64,000 nt of DNA, taken from assembly GCF_020685205.1 (NCBI RefSeq), contig NZ_JAJERB010000005.1:124001-188000 (forward strand), read 5' to 3'. Positions 43,001-49,975 of this stretch are shown in pieces. The stretch comes from Hymenobacter translucens. GTDB taxonomy: Bacteria; Bacteroidota; Bacteroidia; Cytophagales; Hymenobacteraceae. Under the pieces are notes generated by a model, which ran no database searches, had not been told where the DNA came from, and saw nothing but the letters and a program-made list of their open reading frames with translations. The position numbers were made by a program, and so were the translations under genes. How positions within the stretch are numbered: position 1 is the first letter of the stretch; each line of letters starts with the position of its first letter.

Positions 43001-44506
43001 TCAATGTTCGGTGGGTTCGGGGGCTTTAGCGCTGACGGAGGGCAGCGTGTCGGAGCGGCTTTCCTTGCCGCGGTGACTTTCCCGCTCTTCCTGAATGTGG
43101 CGCAGGTACTTGGTGACGTCGCCGGTGGGGTACTGACCCGAGAAGCAGGCAAAGCAGGAGCCGCCGTTGCCCTTGTCCTCGGCGAACAGCTCCTGCAAAT
43201 CCGCCAGATCCTGGTAGATGACCCGGTCGGCCCCGATGTAGGCACAGATTTCGTCCTCGGTGTAGTTGGCCGCAATCAGGTCGGTGCTCATGGCCATGTC
43301 GATGCCGTAGATGCAGGGGCTCACGATGGGCGGAGCGCTGCTGATGAAGTACACCTCCTCGGCCCCGGCGTCGCGCAGGATGCGCACGATGCGGCGCGAG
43401 GTGGTGCCCCGCACGATGCTGTCGTCGACCACGGCAATCTTCTTGCCTTCCACAAACTCGCGGATCGGGTTCAGCTTCTTCTTGACGATGTCCTCGCGCC
43501 CGGCCTGGCTGCTCACGATAAAGGAGCGGCCCATGTGGTTGTTTTTCACCAGCGCCCGGCGGTAGGGTACGCCGATGGCCTCGGCCAGCCCGGAGGCGGC
43601 AAAGTAGCCCGACGACGGTACGTCGATGACCATATCCGGCTGAATGCCCGACTCAATCACCTTGCGGGCCAGCAGCTTGCCAAGCCGTACCCGCTCCCGG
43701 GCCACCAGCCGGCCGTGGATGCTTGAATCTTCGCGGGCGAAGTAGATGTGCTCGAACACGCAAAACGCCTTGGGTAGCTGGTACGGGTTCTTGTAGTGGA
43801 CCTGGAAGTTCTGGTCGATAAACACCGCCTGGCCCGGGCCCACGTTCTTGATAAACTCAAAGCCCAGGTAGTCGAAGCAGGTGCTTTCGGAGGCAAAGGC
43901 GTACACGGGTCCCCGGTCGGTGTCGCGGCGGCCCAGCACCAGAGGGCGGATGCCCAGCGGGTCGTTGAAGGCCAGCAGGCCGTGCCCGGCAATGACGGTG
44001 ATGGTGGCGTAGGCCCCTTTCACCAGCTCCTGCGTCGTTTCTACCGCGTCGAAGATGTCGACTACAGAGAGGTTATCGAGGTTTTTCAGGCGCAGCTCCG
44101 AGGCGAAGGTGTACATGATCAGCTCCAGGTCGTTGCTGGTCTTGGGCAGCACGTGGTACTTCTCGTGCAGGCGCTTGGCAGCCGAGCGGAAGTTGATGAC
44201 GTTGCCGTTGTGCACCATGGCCAGCCCGAACGGGTAGCTGGTCGTGAAGGGCTGGGCCAGCTCGGCATCGCCGGAGCCCTGGGTGGTATAGCGGGCGTGG
44301 CCGATGCCAATGTTGCCCTTCAGCTTGCGGAGCTGCTTGGGCCGGAACACGTCCGAGATCAGGCCGTTGCCCTTGCAGAGGTGGAAGTTGTCGTCGAAGG
44401 TGGCAATGCCGGCGGCATCCTGCCCGCGGTGTTGCAAGGCGGTGAGGCCAAACACGATGTCGTGGGCGACGTCATCGGGACCGTAAAAACCTACTATTCC
44501 GCACAT
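43001..44506 (-). CDS. purF: Amidophosphoribosyltransferase
   Basis: I start the gene at 44506 because the protein then begins MCGIVGFYG, which exposes Cys2 as the glutaminase nucleophile after Met removal; this gives 501 residues. The PRPP-binding motif VVDDSIVRGTTSRRIVRIL is intact, and SCFACFSGQYPTG near the C-terminus has the cysteine pair seen in Fe-S-type PurF. It makes 5-phosphoribosylamine, the first committed step of purine synthesis. It follows purN by 18 bp. Confidence 0.97.
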   Translation of the reverse strand: MCGIVGFYGPDDVAHDIVFGLTALQHRGQDAAGIATFDDNFHLCKGNGLISDVFRPKQLRKLKGNIGIGHARYTTQGSGDAELAQPFTTSYPFGLAMVHNGNVINFRSAAKRLHEKYHVLPKTSNDLELIMYTFASELRLKNLDNLSVVDIFDAVETTQELVKGAYATITVIAGHGLLAFNDPLGIRPLVLGRRDTDRGPVYAFASESTCFDYLGFEFIKNVGPGQAVFIDQNFQVHYKNPYQLPKAFCVFEHIYFAREDSSIHGRLVARERVRLGKLLARKVIESGIQPDMVIDVPSSGYFAASGLAEAIGVPYRRALVKNNHMGRSFIVSSQAGREDIVKKKLNPIREFVEGKKIAVVDDSIVRGTTSRRIVRILRDAGAEEVYFISSAPPIVSPCIYGIDMAMSTDLIAANYTEDEICAYIGADRVIYQDLADLQELFAEDKGNGGSCFACFSGQYPTGDVTKYLRHIQEERESHRGKESRSDTLPSVSAKAPEPTEH

Positions 44507-44514
44507 GGCTTTTT

Positions 44515-44613
44515 CAATTAACAATTAAGAATTATGAATTAAGAATTGGGTGAAATCGTCAGTATTAGCGGAGCCAATTCTTACTTCTTCCTTGTTAATT
44601 CTTAATTCTTGGC
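44515..44613. repeat. Heptad-period element within the 3' end of purN
   Basis: Left arm: CAATTAA CAATTAA GAATTAT GAATTAA GAATTGG (44515-44549). Right arm: CCAATTC TTACTTC TTCCTTG TTAATTC TTAATTC (44574-44608). It spans the gap between purF and purN and also encodes the last residues and the stop codon of purN. Its base composition is far more AT-rich than the neighbouring genes. Confidence 0.82.
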
Positions 44614-45229
44614 GCAGCAAGCCGGCCAGCGTATTAGCGTACAGAAAGTGTTCCACCGCCAGACCGCGGCGCTCTACTTCTTCCAGGGTATCGGCTCCGC
44701 GCAGGTCCACGGGAAACTGGGCGAGGATGGTGCCGGTGTCGAGGCCTTCGTCAACCAGGTGCACCGTTATTTTGGTTTCCGGCAGTTGATTTTCAAACGC
44801 CCACTCGTAGGCATGCAGCCCCTGGTGCAGGTGGGTGTCGGCGGGATGAATGTTGAGGATGCGGCCGGCAAAGGCGCGAATGAACGTGGGCGACAAAATG
44901 CGCATGTAGCCGGCCAGCACCACGTAGTCGGGGCGGTAGCTGTTTAGAATTTCCACCACGTCAGCATCAAATTCGGCCCGCTTCCGGCCCTGGCTGGGCA
45001 GAAACGCCGTGGGACAGCCCATACTGGCCGCCGCAGCCAAGCCGGGGGCCTCGGGCTGGTTGCTGAACACCACCGCTACTTCGGCCAGCCCCTGTAAAAC
45101 GCCCTGCTGAACGGCCTTTACCAGCGCCACCATGTTGGAGCCCCGCCCCGACAGCAGAATTGCCAGCCGGGCCGGACACCTTGGCGGTACCGGCGGCAGA
45201 TCGGCGCTATGTTCTAGCTGCTGGCTCAC
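44525..45229 (-). CDS. purN: Phosphoribosylglycinamide formyltransferase
   Basis: The 234-residue protein matches PurN: ILLSGRGSNMVALVKA at the start, YVVLAGYMRILSPTFI, the catalytic NIHP (Asn, His) and VDEGLDTGTILAQ with the catalytic Asp. It transfers a formyl group from 10-formyl-THF to GAR. The loop after NIHP reads ADTHLHQGLHAYEWA rather than the usual SLLP-type sequence. The C-terminal tail of about 27 residues is encoded by an AT-rich heptad repeat and goes beyond the family's usual end. Its start overlaps purD by 4 bp. Confidence 0.93.
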   Translation of the reverse strand: MSQQLEHSADLPPVPPRCPARLAILLSGRGSNMVALVKAVQQGVLQGLAEVAVVFSNQPEAPGLAAAASMGCPTAFLPSQGRKRAEFDADVVEILNSYRPDYVVLAGYMRILSPTFIRAFAGRILNIHPADTHLHQGLHAYEWAFENQLPETKITVHLVDEGLDTGTILAQFPVDLRGADTLEEVERRGLAVEHFLYANTLAGLLRQELRINKEEVRIGSANTDDFTQFLIHNS

Positions 45230-46518
45230 CGTACCTCGCTAAATACAACCGTGGGCTCCGGGCGCTGACCGATATCGGGCCGGATATATACGTCCTGAAA
45301 CTGCACGCGCCCGGCTTCGCGGTACACCTGCGCCACGGCTTCCTCCAAGTCCTGCCCGTGTCCGACGAGCACCAGTACCCGCCCCCCGCTGGTAACGAGC
45401 TGCCCCCCCTGCCGGCGGGTAGCGCCATGAAAGGCGAGGATGCCGGGGGGCAGCTGGTCGATGCCGGTGATGGGAAAGCCCGTGGGAAACTGCGCGGCGG
45501 GGTAGCCGCCCGAGGCCAGCACCACGCCCAGGTAGCAGCCGGGCCGCTGCCGGACCGTGGTGCGCGCCAAGGTGCCGTCCAGTGTCGCCTCAATCAGCTC
45601 CAGCAAACTGCTTTCCAGGGCCGGCAACAGCACTTCGGCCTCCGGGTCGCCGAGGCGGGTGTTGTACTCCAGCAGCTTCGGGCCCTCGGGCGTAAGCATG
45701 ATGCCGAAGTACAGAAACCCCTTGAAGCTGAACTGCTCGTGCTGAATGCCTTGCAGCGTGGGGTCGATGATGTCGCGGCGGATGGCGGCCAGCACGTTGT
45801 CGTCGCAGAACGGGACGGGGCAGTAGGCGCCCATGCCGCCGGTGTTGGGGCCCTGGTCGCCGGCCAGCAGCTGCTTATGGTCCTGGGACGGAGCCAGCAG
45901 CCGGATCCGGTTGCCGTCGGTGATGCCGATGATGCTGATTTCCGGCCCGATGAGCTTTTCTTCGAGCAGGAAGCTAAACCAGCCGGTGTGCTGGGCCTGC
46001 AGATCGGTAAGCGCCGCCTCGGCTTCTTCCACCGACGAGCACACGTACACGCCCTTGCCGGCCGCCAGCCCGTCGTACTTCACCACCACCTGCCCGCCCA
46101 GCTCGGCGGCTTTGGCCCGGGCCTGGCTCATCCTGTCGCTCCGGTACTGCCAGGCCTGGGCCGTAGCCACGCCGTGGCGGCGCATAAACTCCTTGCTCCA
46201 CACCTTGGAGCTTTCCAGCACCGCCCCGGCCCGGCTCGGCCCGAACACGCGGATGTCGGAGCCGGCGAAAAAGTCCGCCACGCCAGCGGCCAGCGGGGCC
46301 TCGGGCCCTACGACCAGCAGCTTCACGTCGTGCGCTTCGCAGAAAGCCTGGATGGCGGGAAAGTCGGTGGCGCTGATGTCGGGGTGGCTGTTGGGAATGC
46401 CGCCGTTGCCGGGCAGCACGTGCACGGTGGCTCCGTCGCGGGTCAGCTTCCAGGCTAAGGCGTGTTCCCGGGCCCCGCCCCCGAGCAGTACGACGGGCGT
46501 GTTTACTGGGCTAGTCAT
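45226..46518 (-). CDS. purD: Phosphoribosylamine-glycine ligase
   Basis: The 430-residue ATP-grasp protein has the N-terminal VVLLGGGAREHALAWKL, LLVVGPEAPLAAGV, the ATP-grasp core QVVVKYDGLAAGKGVYV, GPEISIIGITDG, and NTGGMGAYCPVPF. The metal-site region EYNTRLGDPEAEVLLP is intact. It joins glycine to phosphoribosylamine. It overlaps purN by 4 bp and the upstream acetyltransferase gene by 8 bp, so the three are translationally linked. Confidence 0.96.
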   Translation of the reverse strand: MTSPVNTPVVLLGGGAREHALAWKLTRDGATVHVLPGNGGIPNSHPDISATDFPAIQAFCEAHDVKLLVVGPEAPLAAGVADFFAGSDIRVFGPSRAGAVLESSKVWSKEFMRRHGVATAQAWQYRSDRMSQARAKAAELGGQVVVKYDGLAAGKGVYVCSSVEEAEAALTDLQAQHTGWFSFLLEEKLIGPEISIIGITDGNRIRLLAPSQDHKQLLAGDQGPNTGGMGAYCPVPFCDDNVLAAIRRDIIDPTLQGIQHEQFSFKGFLYFGIMLTPEGPKLLEYNTRLGDPEAEVLLPALESSLLELIEATLDGTLARTTVRQRPGCYLGVVLASGGYPAAQFPTGFPITGIDQLPPGILAFHGATRRQGGQLVTSGGRVLVLVGHGQDLEEAVAQVYREAGRVQFQDVYIRPDIGQRPEPTVVFSEVR

Positions 46519-47014
46519 AGGCGGATACTTCAGTTGCAGTAAGGGAGGTCAGGGGCTTGCCAAAGCAGGCGGAGTTGGCGCGGCCGACATAGCGGCCATA
46601 GTTTTCGCGGCGCTGGTAGCCGTTTTTAAGGTAGAAGCGGCAGGCTTCGGTATTGGCCACCCGGGTTTCGAGCCACAGCTCGGTGTAGCCGGCCTGCCGG
46701 GCAGCCAGCTCAAGCCCGCGCAGGACCGTCTCCCCGATGCCCTGCCGGGAGTATTTGGCGAACATACGCTTTACTTCCCCGACGCCTTCGCCTTCTGCCA
46801 ACGGCCGCACGGCCCCGCAGCCCACCGCCTCACCCTCCTGCCAAGCCAGCAGAAAGAGGTAGCGCGGGTCGTCGCTGAGCCACTCCGTGAAGGATGCCCG
46901 CCCGTCGCTGCCGAAGCGCGCACCCAGCTCTTCCGACAAGGCGTCGAGCAAGGGCTGGGCCTCCGCCGCGAGGGGCGAAGAAGCTTCGAGCAGAAGGGTG
47001 GCGGCGGTGGGCAT
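46511..47014 (-). CDS. GNAT-family N-acetyltransferase
   Basis: The 167-residue protein shows the GNAT fold: AVGCGAVRPL, motif A KYSRQGIGETVLRGLELA (acetyl-CoA pyrophosphate loop RQGIGE), and the motif B segment TEACRFYLKNGYQRR. The substrate is unknown. It is embedded in the purine operon with overlaps on both sides (8 bp with purD, 1 bp with the NTF2-like gene), so it is produced together with purine enzymes, though a role in purine metabolism is not shown. Confidence 0.88.
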   Translation of the reverse strand: MPTAATLLLEASSPLAAEAQPLLDALSEELGARFGSDGRASFTEWLSDDPRYLFLLAWQEGEAVGCGAVRPLAEGEGVGEVKRMFAKYSRQGIGETVLRGLELAARQAGYTELWLETRVANTEACRFYLKNGYQRRENYGRYVGRANSACFGKPLTSLTATEVSAYD

Positions 47015-47397
47015 CAGCTGATGTCGTCGATGGCGATGATTCGGCCGTTGGCAAACTTAAAAACCGACTTGCCCTGCAGCCGCAGCGTGTCGCCGGCCTT
47101 TAGCCCGTTTGGAAAGTCGATGGCTGCCACGCCGGTGTAGTCAAGCAGCACTTCCACGCGGTTGCCGGCCACCTGCCAGTTGGTGACGCGCTGCTCCCGC
47201 TGACTGAAATACTGCCGGGCCTGCTCGGCCTGCTGCCGGAAGCTTTCCTTACTGGTCGTCGTCAGGTTTACTTCGCCGCCCAAGATGTTCCGGAACACAA
47301 CGTCCTCGTGCAGGCCCGCCAGCATACCGGCCACGTCAAAGCGGTTGTAGGCTTCGATATAGGCTTGCACCAGCTGCTTTTGCGGGGAGGTTTCCAT
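47014..47397 (-). CDS. NTF2/SnoaL-like protein
   Basis: The 127-residue protein has the pattern of the SnoaL-like NTF2 fold: an N-terminal helix pair (VQAYIEAYNRFDVAGMLAGL), HEDVVFRN, a four-stranded sheet with VEVLLDYTGVA and LQGKSVFKFANGRIIAIDD at the end. Members include isomerases, dehydratases and binding proteins; no catalytic residue set could be recognised. It lies between purC-purE and the acetyltransferase in the purine operon, overlapping the latter by one base. Confidence 0.82.
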   Translation of the reverse strand: METSPQKQLVQAYIEAYNRFDVAGMLAGLHEDVVFRNILGGEVNLTTTSKESFRQQAEQARQYFSQREQRVTNWQVAGNRVEVLLDYTGVAAIDFPNGLKAGDTLRLQGKSVFKFANGRIIAIDDIS

Positions 47398-47411
47398 CGG
47401 CCAGTTTTACT

Positions 47412-48812
47412 TTACAGCACCCGCAGCTCGGCGTCGGCAGCCCGCAGCTTGGCTTTGGTAGCCTTGATTTCCCGGCTGAGCTGCTCGCGCAGGCGGGGCA
47501 GGTTCAGGGCCCGTACTGCCGCCTGGGCCGCGTTGTCGGGGCGCACCACGGTCAGGTTGGGCGTGGCCGAGGGCATGATGACCGACGAGTTCAGGTTGGC
47601 GGTCAGCTCGGCGAAGTCCTTCCAGGGCGGGCAGCTGATGACAGGCACGTTCACGTTGGCCGCAACGGCTCCGCCCAGGCCGTTGGACAGGCCGGCCACG
47701 GCGATGATGACGCCGGGCTCCACCGAGTTATTCCACACCTCGGCCATGACTCCGATTTCCTCCCCGTTCTTGTGGGCCGAGGTCACGCGCAGCTGGGTGA
47801 AGAGGTTGTAGCCCTCGAAAAAGGACCGGATTTTCAGGCAGTGGTCCTTGTCGGCCGGGGAGCCCATCACGATGTTCACCCAGGCATCCTTCATGAGGCC
47901 GGCGCGCACGAGGTTGCCCACGAGGCGGGTCCGCACGTCGCCGCCGGTGGTGGTTTCGTCTCCGGTGGGCAGCGGGGCGCCGGTGATGCGCTGGTAGATG
48001 TCGAGGTAGCGGCGGCTGGCTTCGGCCGATACTTCCGGCGTGAGCGAGCGGGGATACTGCCCGTCCTGCTTGTTCTGCATCAGCCACTGGCGCACGTACT
48101 CCTTGTCCATCTGCTCCACGCCCTCGGGGTTGCGGGCATAATCCTCGGCACTCCAGAACCGCGACGAGTCGGGCGTGTGGATTTCGTCAATCAGAATCAG
48201 CTCCCCGTTCAGCAGACCGAACTCGTACTTGGTATCGACCAGGATAATGCCGCGCTCGGCCATCCACGCGGAGGCGAAGTTGAACAGCTCCAGCGACTTC
48301 ACCCGCATCTGCTCGTACAGCTCGGCCGAAACCCAACCTTCCGAAACCAGGTTTTCCGGGGTGATTTCGCGGTCCGACTCTTCCTTGGTGGTCGGCGTCA
48401 CGATAGGCTCGGGAAACTGCTGGTGCTTGACCAGGCCGTCGGGCACCGATACGCCCGAGAAGGTGCGCTGGCCTTTCTGGTAGCCGCGCAGCATGGAACC
48501 CGTGATGTAGTTGCGCACAATCATCTCCACCCGGATCGGCTCGGCCTCTTTCGCCAGGGTCACGTTCGGGTCGAGCAGCTCGATGACGTGGTTCGGGATG
48601 ATGTGGCGGGTTTTGTCGAACCAGAAAGCGGCCAGCCCGTTCAGCACCGCGCCCTTGTGGGCTACCGGCGTTTCCAGCACCGAGTCAAAAGCCGACAGCC
48701 GGTCGGTGACCACGATAAGCCGCTCCCCGGAAGGGGCACGGTAGGAGTCGCGGACTTTGCCGCGGTGCAGGAGTTCGAGCTGGGGCGTTGCGAAGTGGTT
48801 GAGCGTGTTCAT
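47412..48812 (-). CDS. purC: SAICAR synthase fused to class II AIR carboxylase (PurC-PurE)
   Basis: The 466-residue protein is a fusion. Residues about 1-295 are SAICAR synthase (LLHRGKVRDSYRA, VEMIVRNYITGSMLRGY, ILVDTKYEFGL, LIDEIHTPDSSRFW). Residues about 305-430 are a PurE-like domain with MGSPADKDHCLKIRSFF, LRVTSAHKNGEE, AGLSNGLGGAVAANVNVPV and ISCPPW. These last motifs match the animal-type class II AIR carboxylase of PAICS, which uses CO2 directly. The domain order is also that of PAICS. It would carry out two successive steps from AIR to SAICAR without PurK; neither purK nor a separate purE is in the window. Confidence 0.88.
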   Translation of the reverse strand: MNTLNHFATPQLELLHRGKVRDSYRAPSGERLIVVTDRLSAFDSVLETPVAHKGAVLNGLAAFWFDKTRHIIPNHVIELLDPNVTLAKEAEPIRVEMIVRNYITGSMLRGYQKGQRTFSGVSVPDGLVKHQQFPEPIVTPTTKEESDREITPENLVSEGWVSAELYEQMRVKSLELFNFASAWMAERGIILVDTKYEFGLLNGELILIDEIHTPDSSRFWSAEDYARNPEGVEQMDKEYVRQWLMQNKQDGQYPRSLTPEVSAEASRRYLDIYQRITGAPLPTGDETTTGGDVRTRLVGNLVRAGLMKDAWVNIVMGSPADKDHCLKIRSFFEGYNLFTQLRVTSAHKNGEEIGVMAEVWNNSVEPGVIIAVAGLSNGLGGAVAANVNVPVISCPPWKDFAELTANLNSSVIMPSATPNLTVVRPDNAAQAAVRALNLPRLREQLSREIKATKAKLRAADAELRVL

Positions 48813-48857
48813 AGAGTTGGTTCAGCCAGCCCCGGGGCCGGCGGGTGGCAGAAGTAG

Positions 48858-49973
48858 TTAAGATGAGAATTGGTAGGCTTCCTGAGGGGCAGTGGCCAGC
48901 TGGCGCTGCACGTGGGCCACAATGTTGCGGAACAGCCGGAGTCCGTCGCCTTCCTCGCTCAGGCCGGGATTGGTGCGCTTGCGCCGGGCCCAGTCGGGGT
49001 GGTTGTAGAGCGAGAGAAAGGCTTCCGGGTGGGGCATCAAGCCGAATACCTGCCCGGTGGGGTCGGTCAGGCCGGCGCAGTTCAGATCGGCGCCGTTGGG
49101 GTTGTGCGGGTACACGTCGGTGGGCGAGCCGTCGTAGTCGATGTAGGAAAGGCAGTTCAGGCCCCGGGTTTCGATTTCAGCCAGGGTGCCGGCGTCCGAA
49201 ATCACGAGGCGGCCTTCGCCGTGGCGCACCGGCACTTCCAGCGTGTCGATGCCCCGCAGAAAAGGCGAGCTGGAGTTCGGGTTGACTTTCAGCCGCACCC
49301 ACCGGTCTTCGTACCGGCCCGAGGCGTTGTGGGTCAGCGTGACTTCCGGCGTCACGTCGCCGCCCAGGTTGGGCAGCAGACCGAGCTTGACCAAGACCTG
49401 GAAGCCGTTGCAGATGCCCAGCACGAACTTGCCGTCGGAGATAAACTGGCGGATGTCGTCGAGCAAGGTTTGGCCGCCCGGCATCCGGCGGTAGCGCAGC
49501 TTGTTGGCCAGCACCACGCCCGAGCCCAGGTCGTCGCCAAAGGAAAAGCCGCCGGGAAAGTTGAGGATGTCGAAGTCGTGGATGCTGACGTGGCCCAGCA
49601 GCACCTGGTTGAGGTGCACGATGGTAGCGTCGGCCCCGGCCAGGCGGTAGGCGGCCGCAAACTCCTCTTCGCAGTTGATGCCGAACCCGGTCAGGATCAG
49701 GGCCTGGACTTTGGAGTTGGTTTCTGGTTGCTGGCTGCTGATTGGTGATTGTTGGTCAGATGGCCCTTCCGGCTCAGGACTGGAAGTTTCGGACTCCGAG
49801 GGCGCGGCTTCTTCGGTTTCGCGCAGGGGTTCGGTGGACTCGTGGCCGCCATCCACGCTTTTGTAGCCGGGCATTACGATGTTGCCTTTGTCGTCGACCA
49901 CCTCGTAGCCGGGGTCCTCGTGCTGGGGCCGGGGCGGGGTGTTCTGGTCGGGCAATTGGGGAAGCTGTTCCAT
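48858..49973 (-). CDS. purQ: FGAM synthase glutaminase subunit with long N-terminal extension
   Basis: The 371-residue protein contains a PurQ-type class I glutaminase from about residue 89: LILTGFGINCEEEFAAAY, FPGGFSFGDDLGSG, the nucleophile in LGICNGFQVLVKLG, and GLMPHPEAF with the His-Glu pair. It feeds ammonia to PurL, which ends 2 bp upstream. The first 88 residues are not PurQ; they are acidic, Ser/Glu/Pro-rich and probably disordered. Part of them (SPISSQQPETNS) is encoded by a heptad-period DNA repeat. No ATG, GTG or TTG lies in frame near the glutaminase domain, so the extension seems to be translated. Confidence 0.9.
   Translation of the reverse strand: MEQLPQLPDQNTPPRPQHEDPGYEVVDDKGNIVMPGYKSVDGGHESTEPLRETEEAAPSESETSSPEPEGPSDQQSPISSQQPETNSKVQALILTGFGINCEEEFAAAYRLAGADATIVHLNQVLLGHVSIHDFDILNFPGGFSFGDDLGSGVVLANKLRYRRMPGGQTLLDDIRQFISDGKFVLGICNGFQVLVKLGLLPNLGGDVTPEVTLTHNASGRYEDRWVRLKVNPNSSSPFLRGIDTLEVPVRHGEGRLVISDAGTLAEIETRGLNCLSYIDYDGSPTDVYPHNPNGADLNCAGLTDPTGQVFGLMPHPEAFLSLYNHPDWARRKRTNPGLSEEGDGLRLFRNIVAHVQRQLATAPQEAYQFSS
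49716..49764. repeat. Heptad-period element inside the purQ N-terminal extension
   Basis: On the plus strand: GTTGGTT TCTGGTT GCTGGCT GCTGATT GGTGATT GTTGGTC (49716-49757), a strict 7-base period with a nnTGryT pattern. It lies within purQ coding sequence at the border of the extension and the glutaminase domain. No clear complementary arm was found. Confidence 0.6.
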
Positions 49974-49975
49974 AG

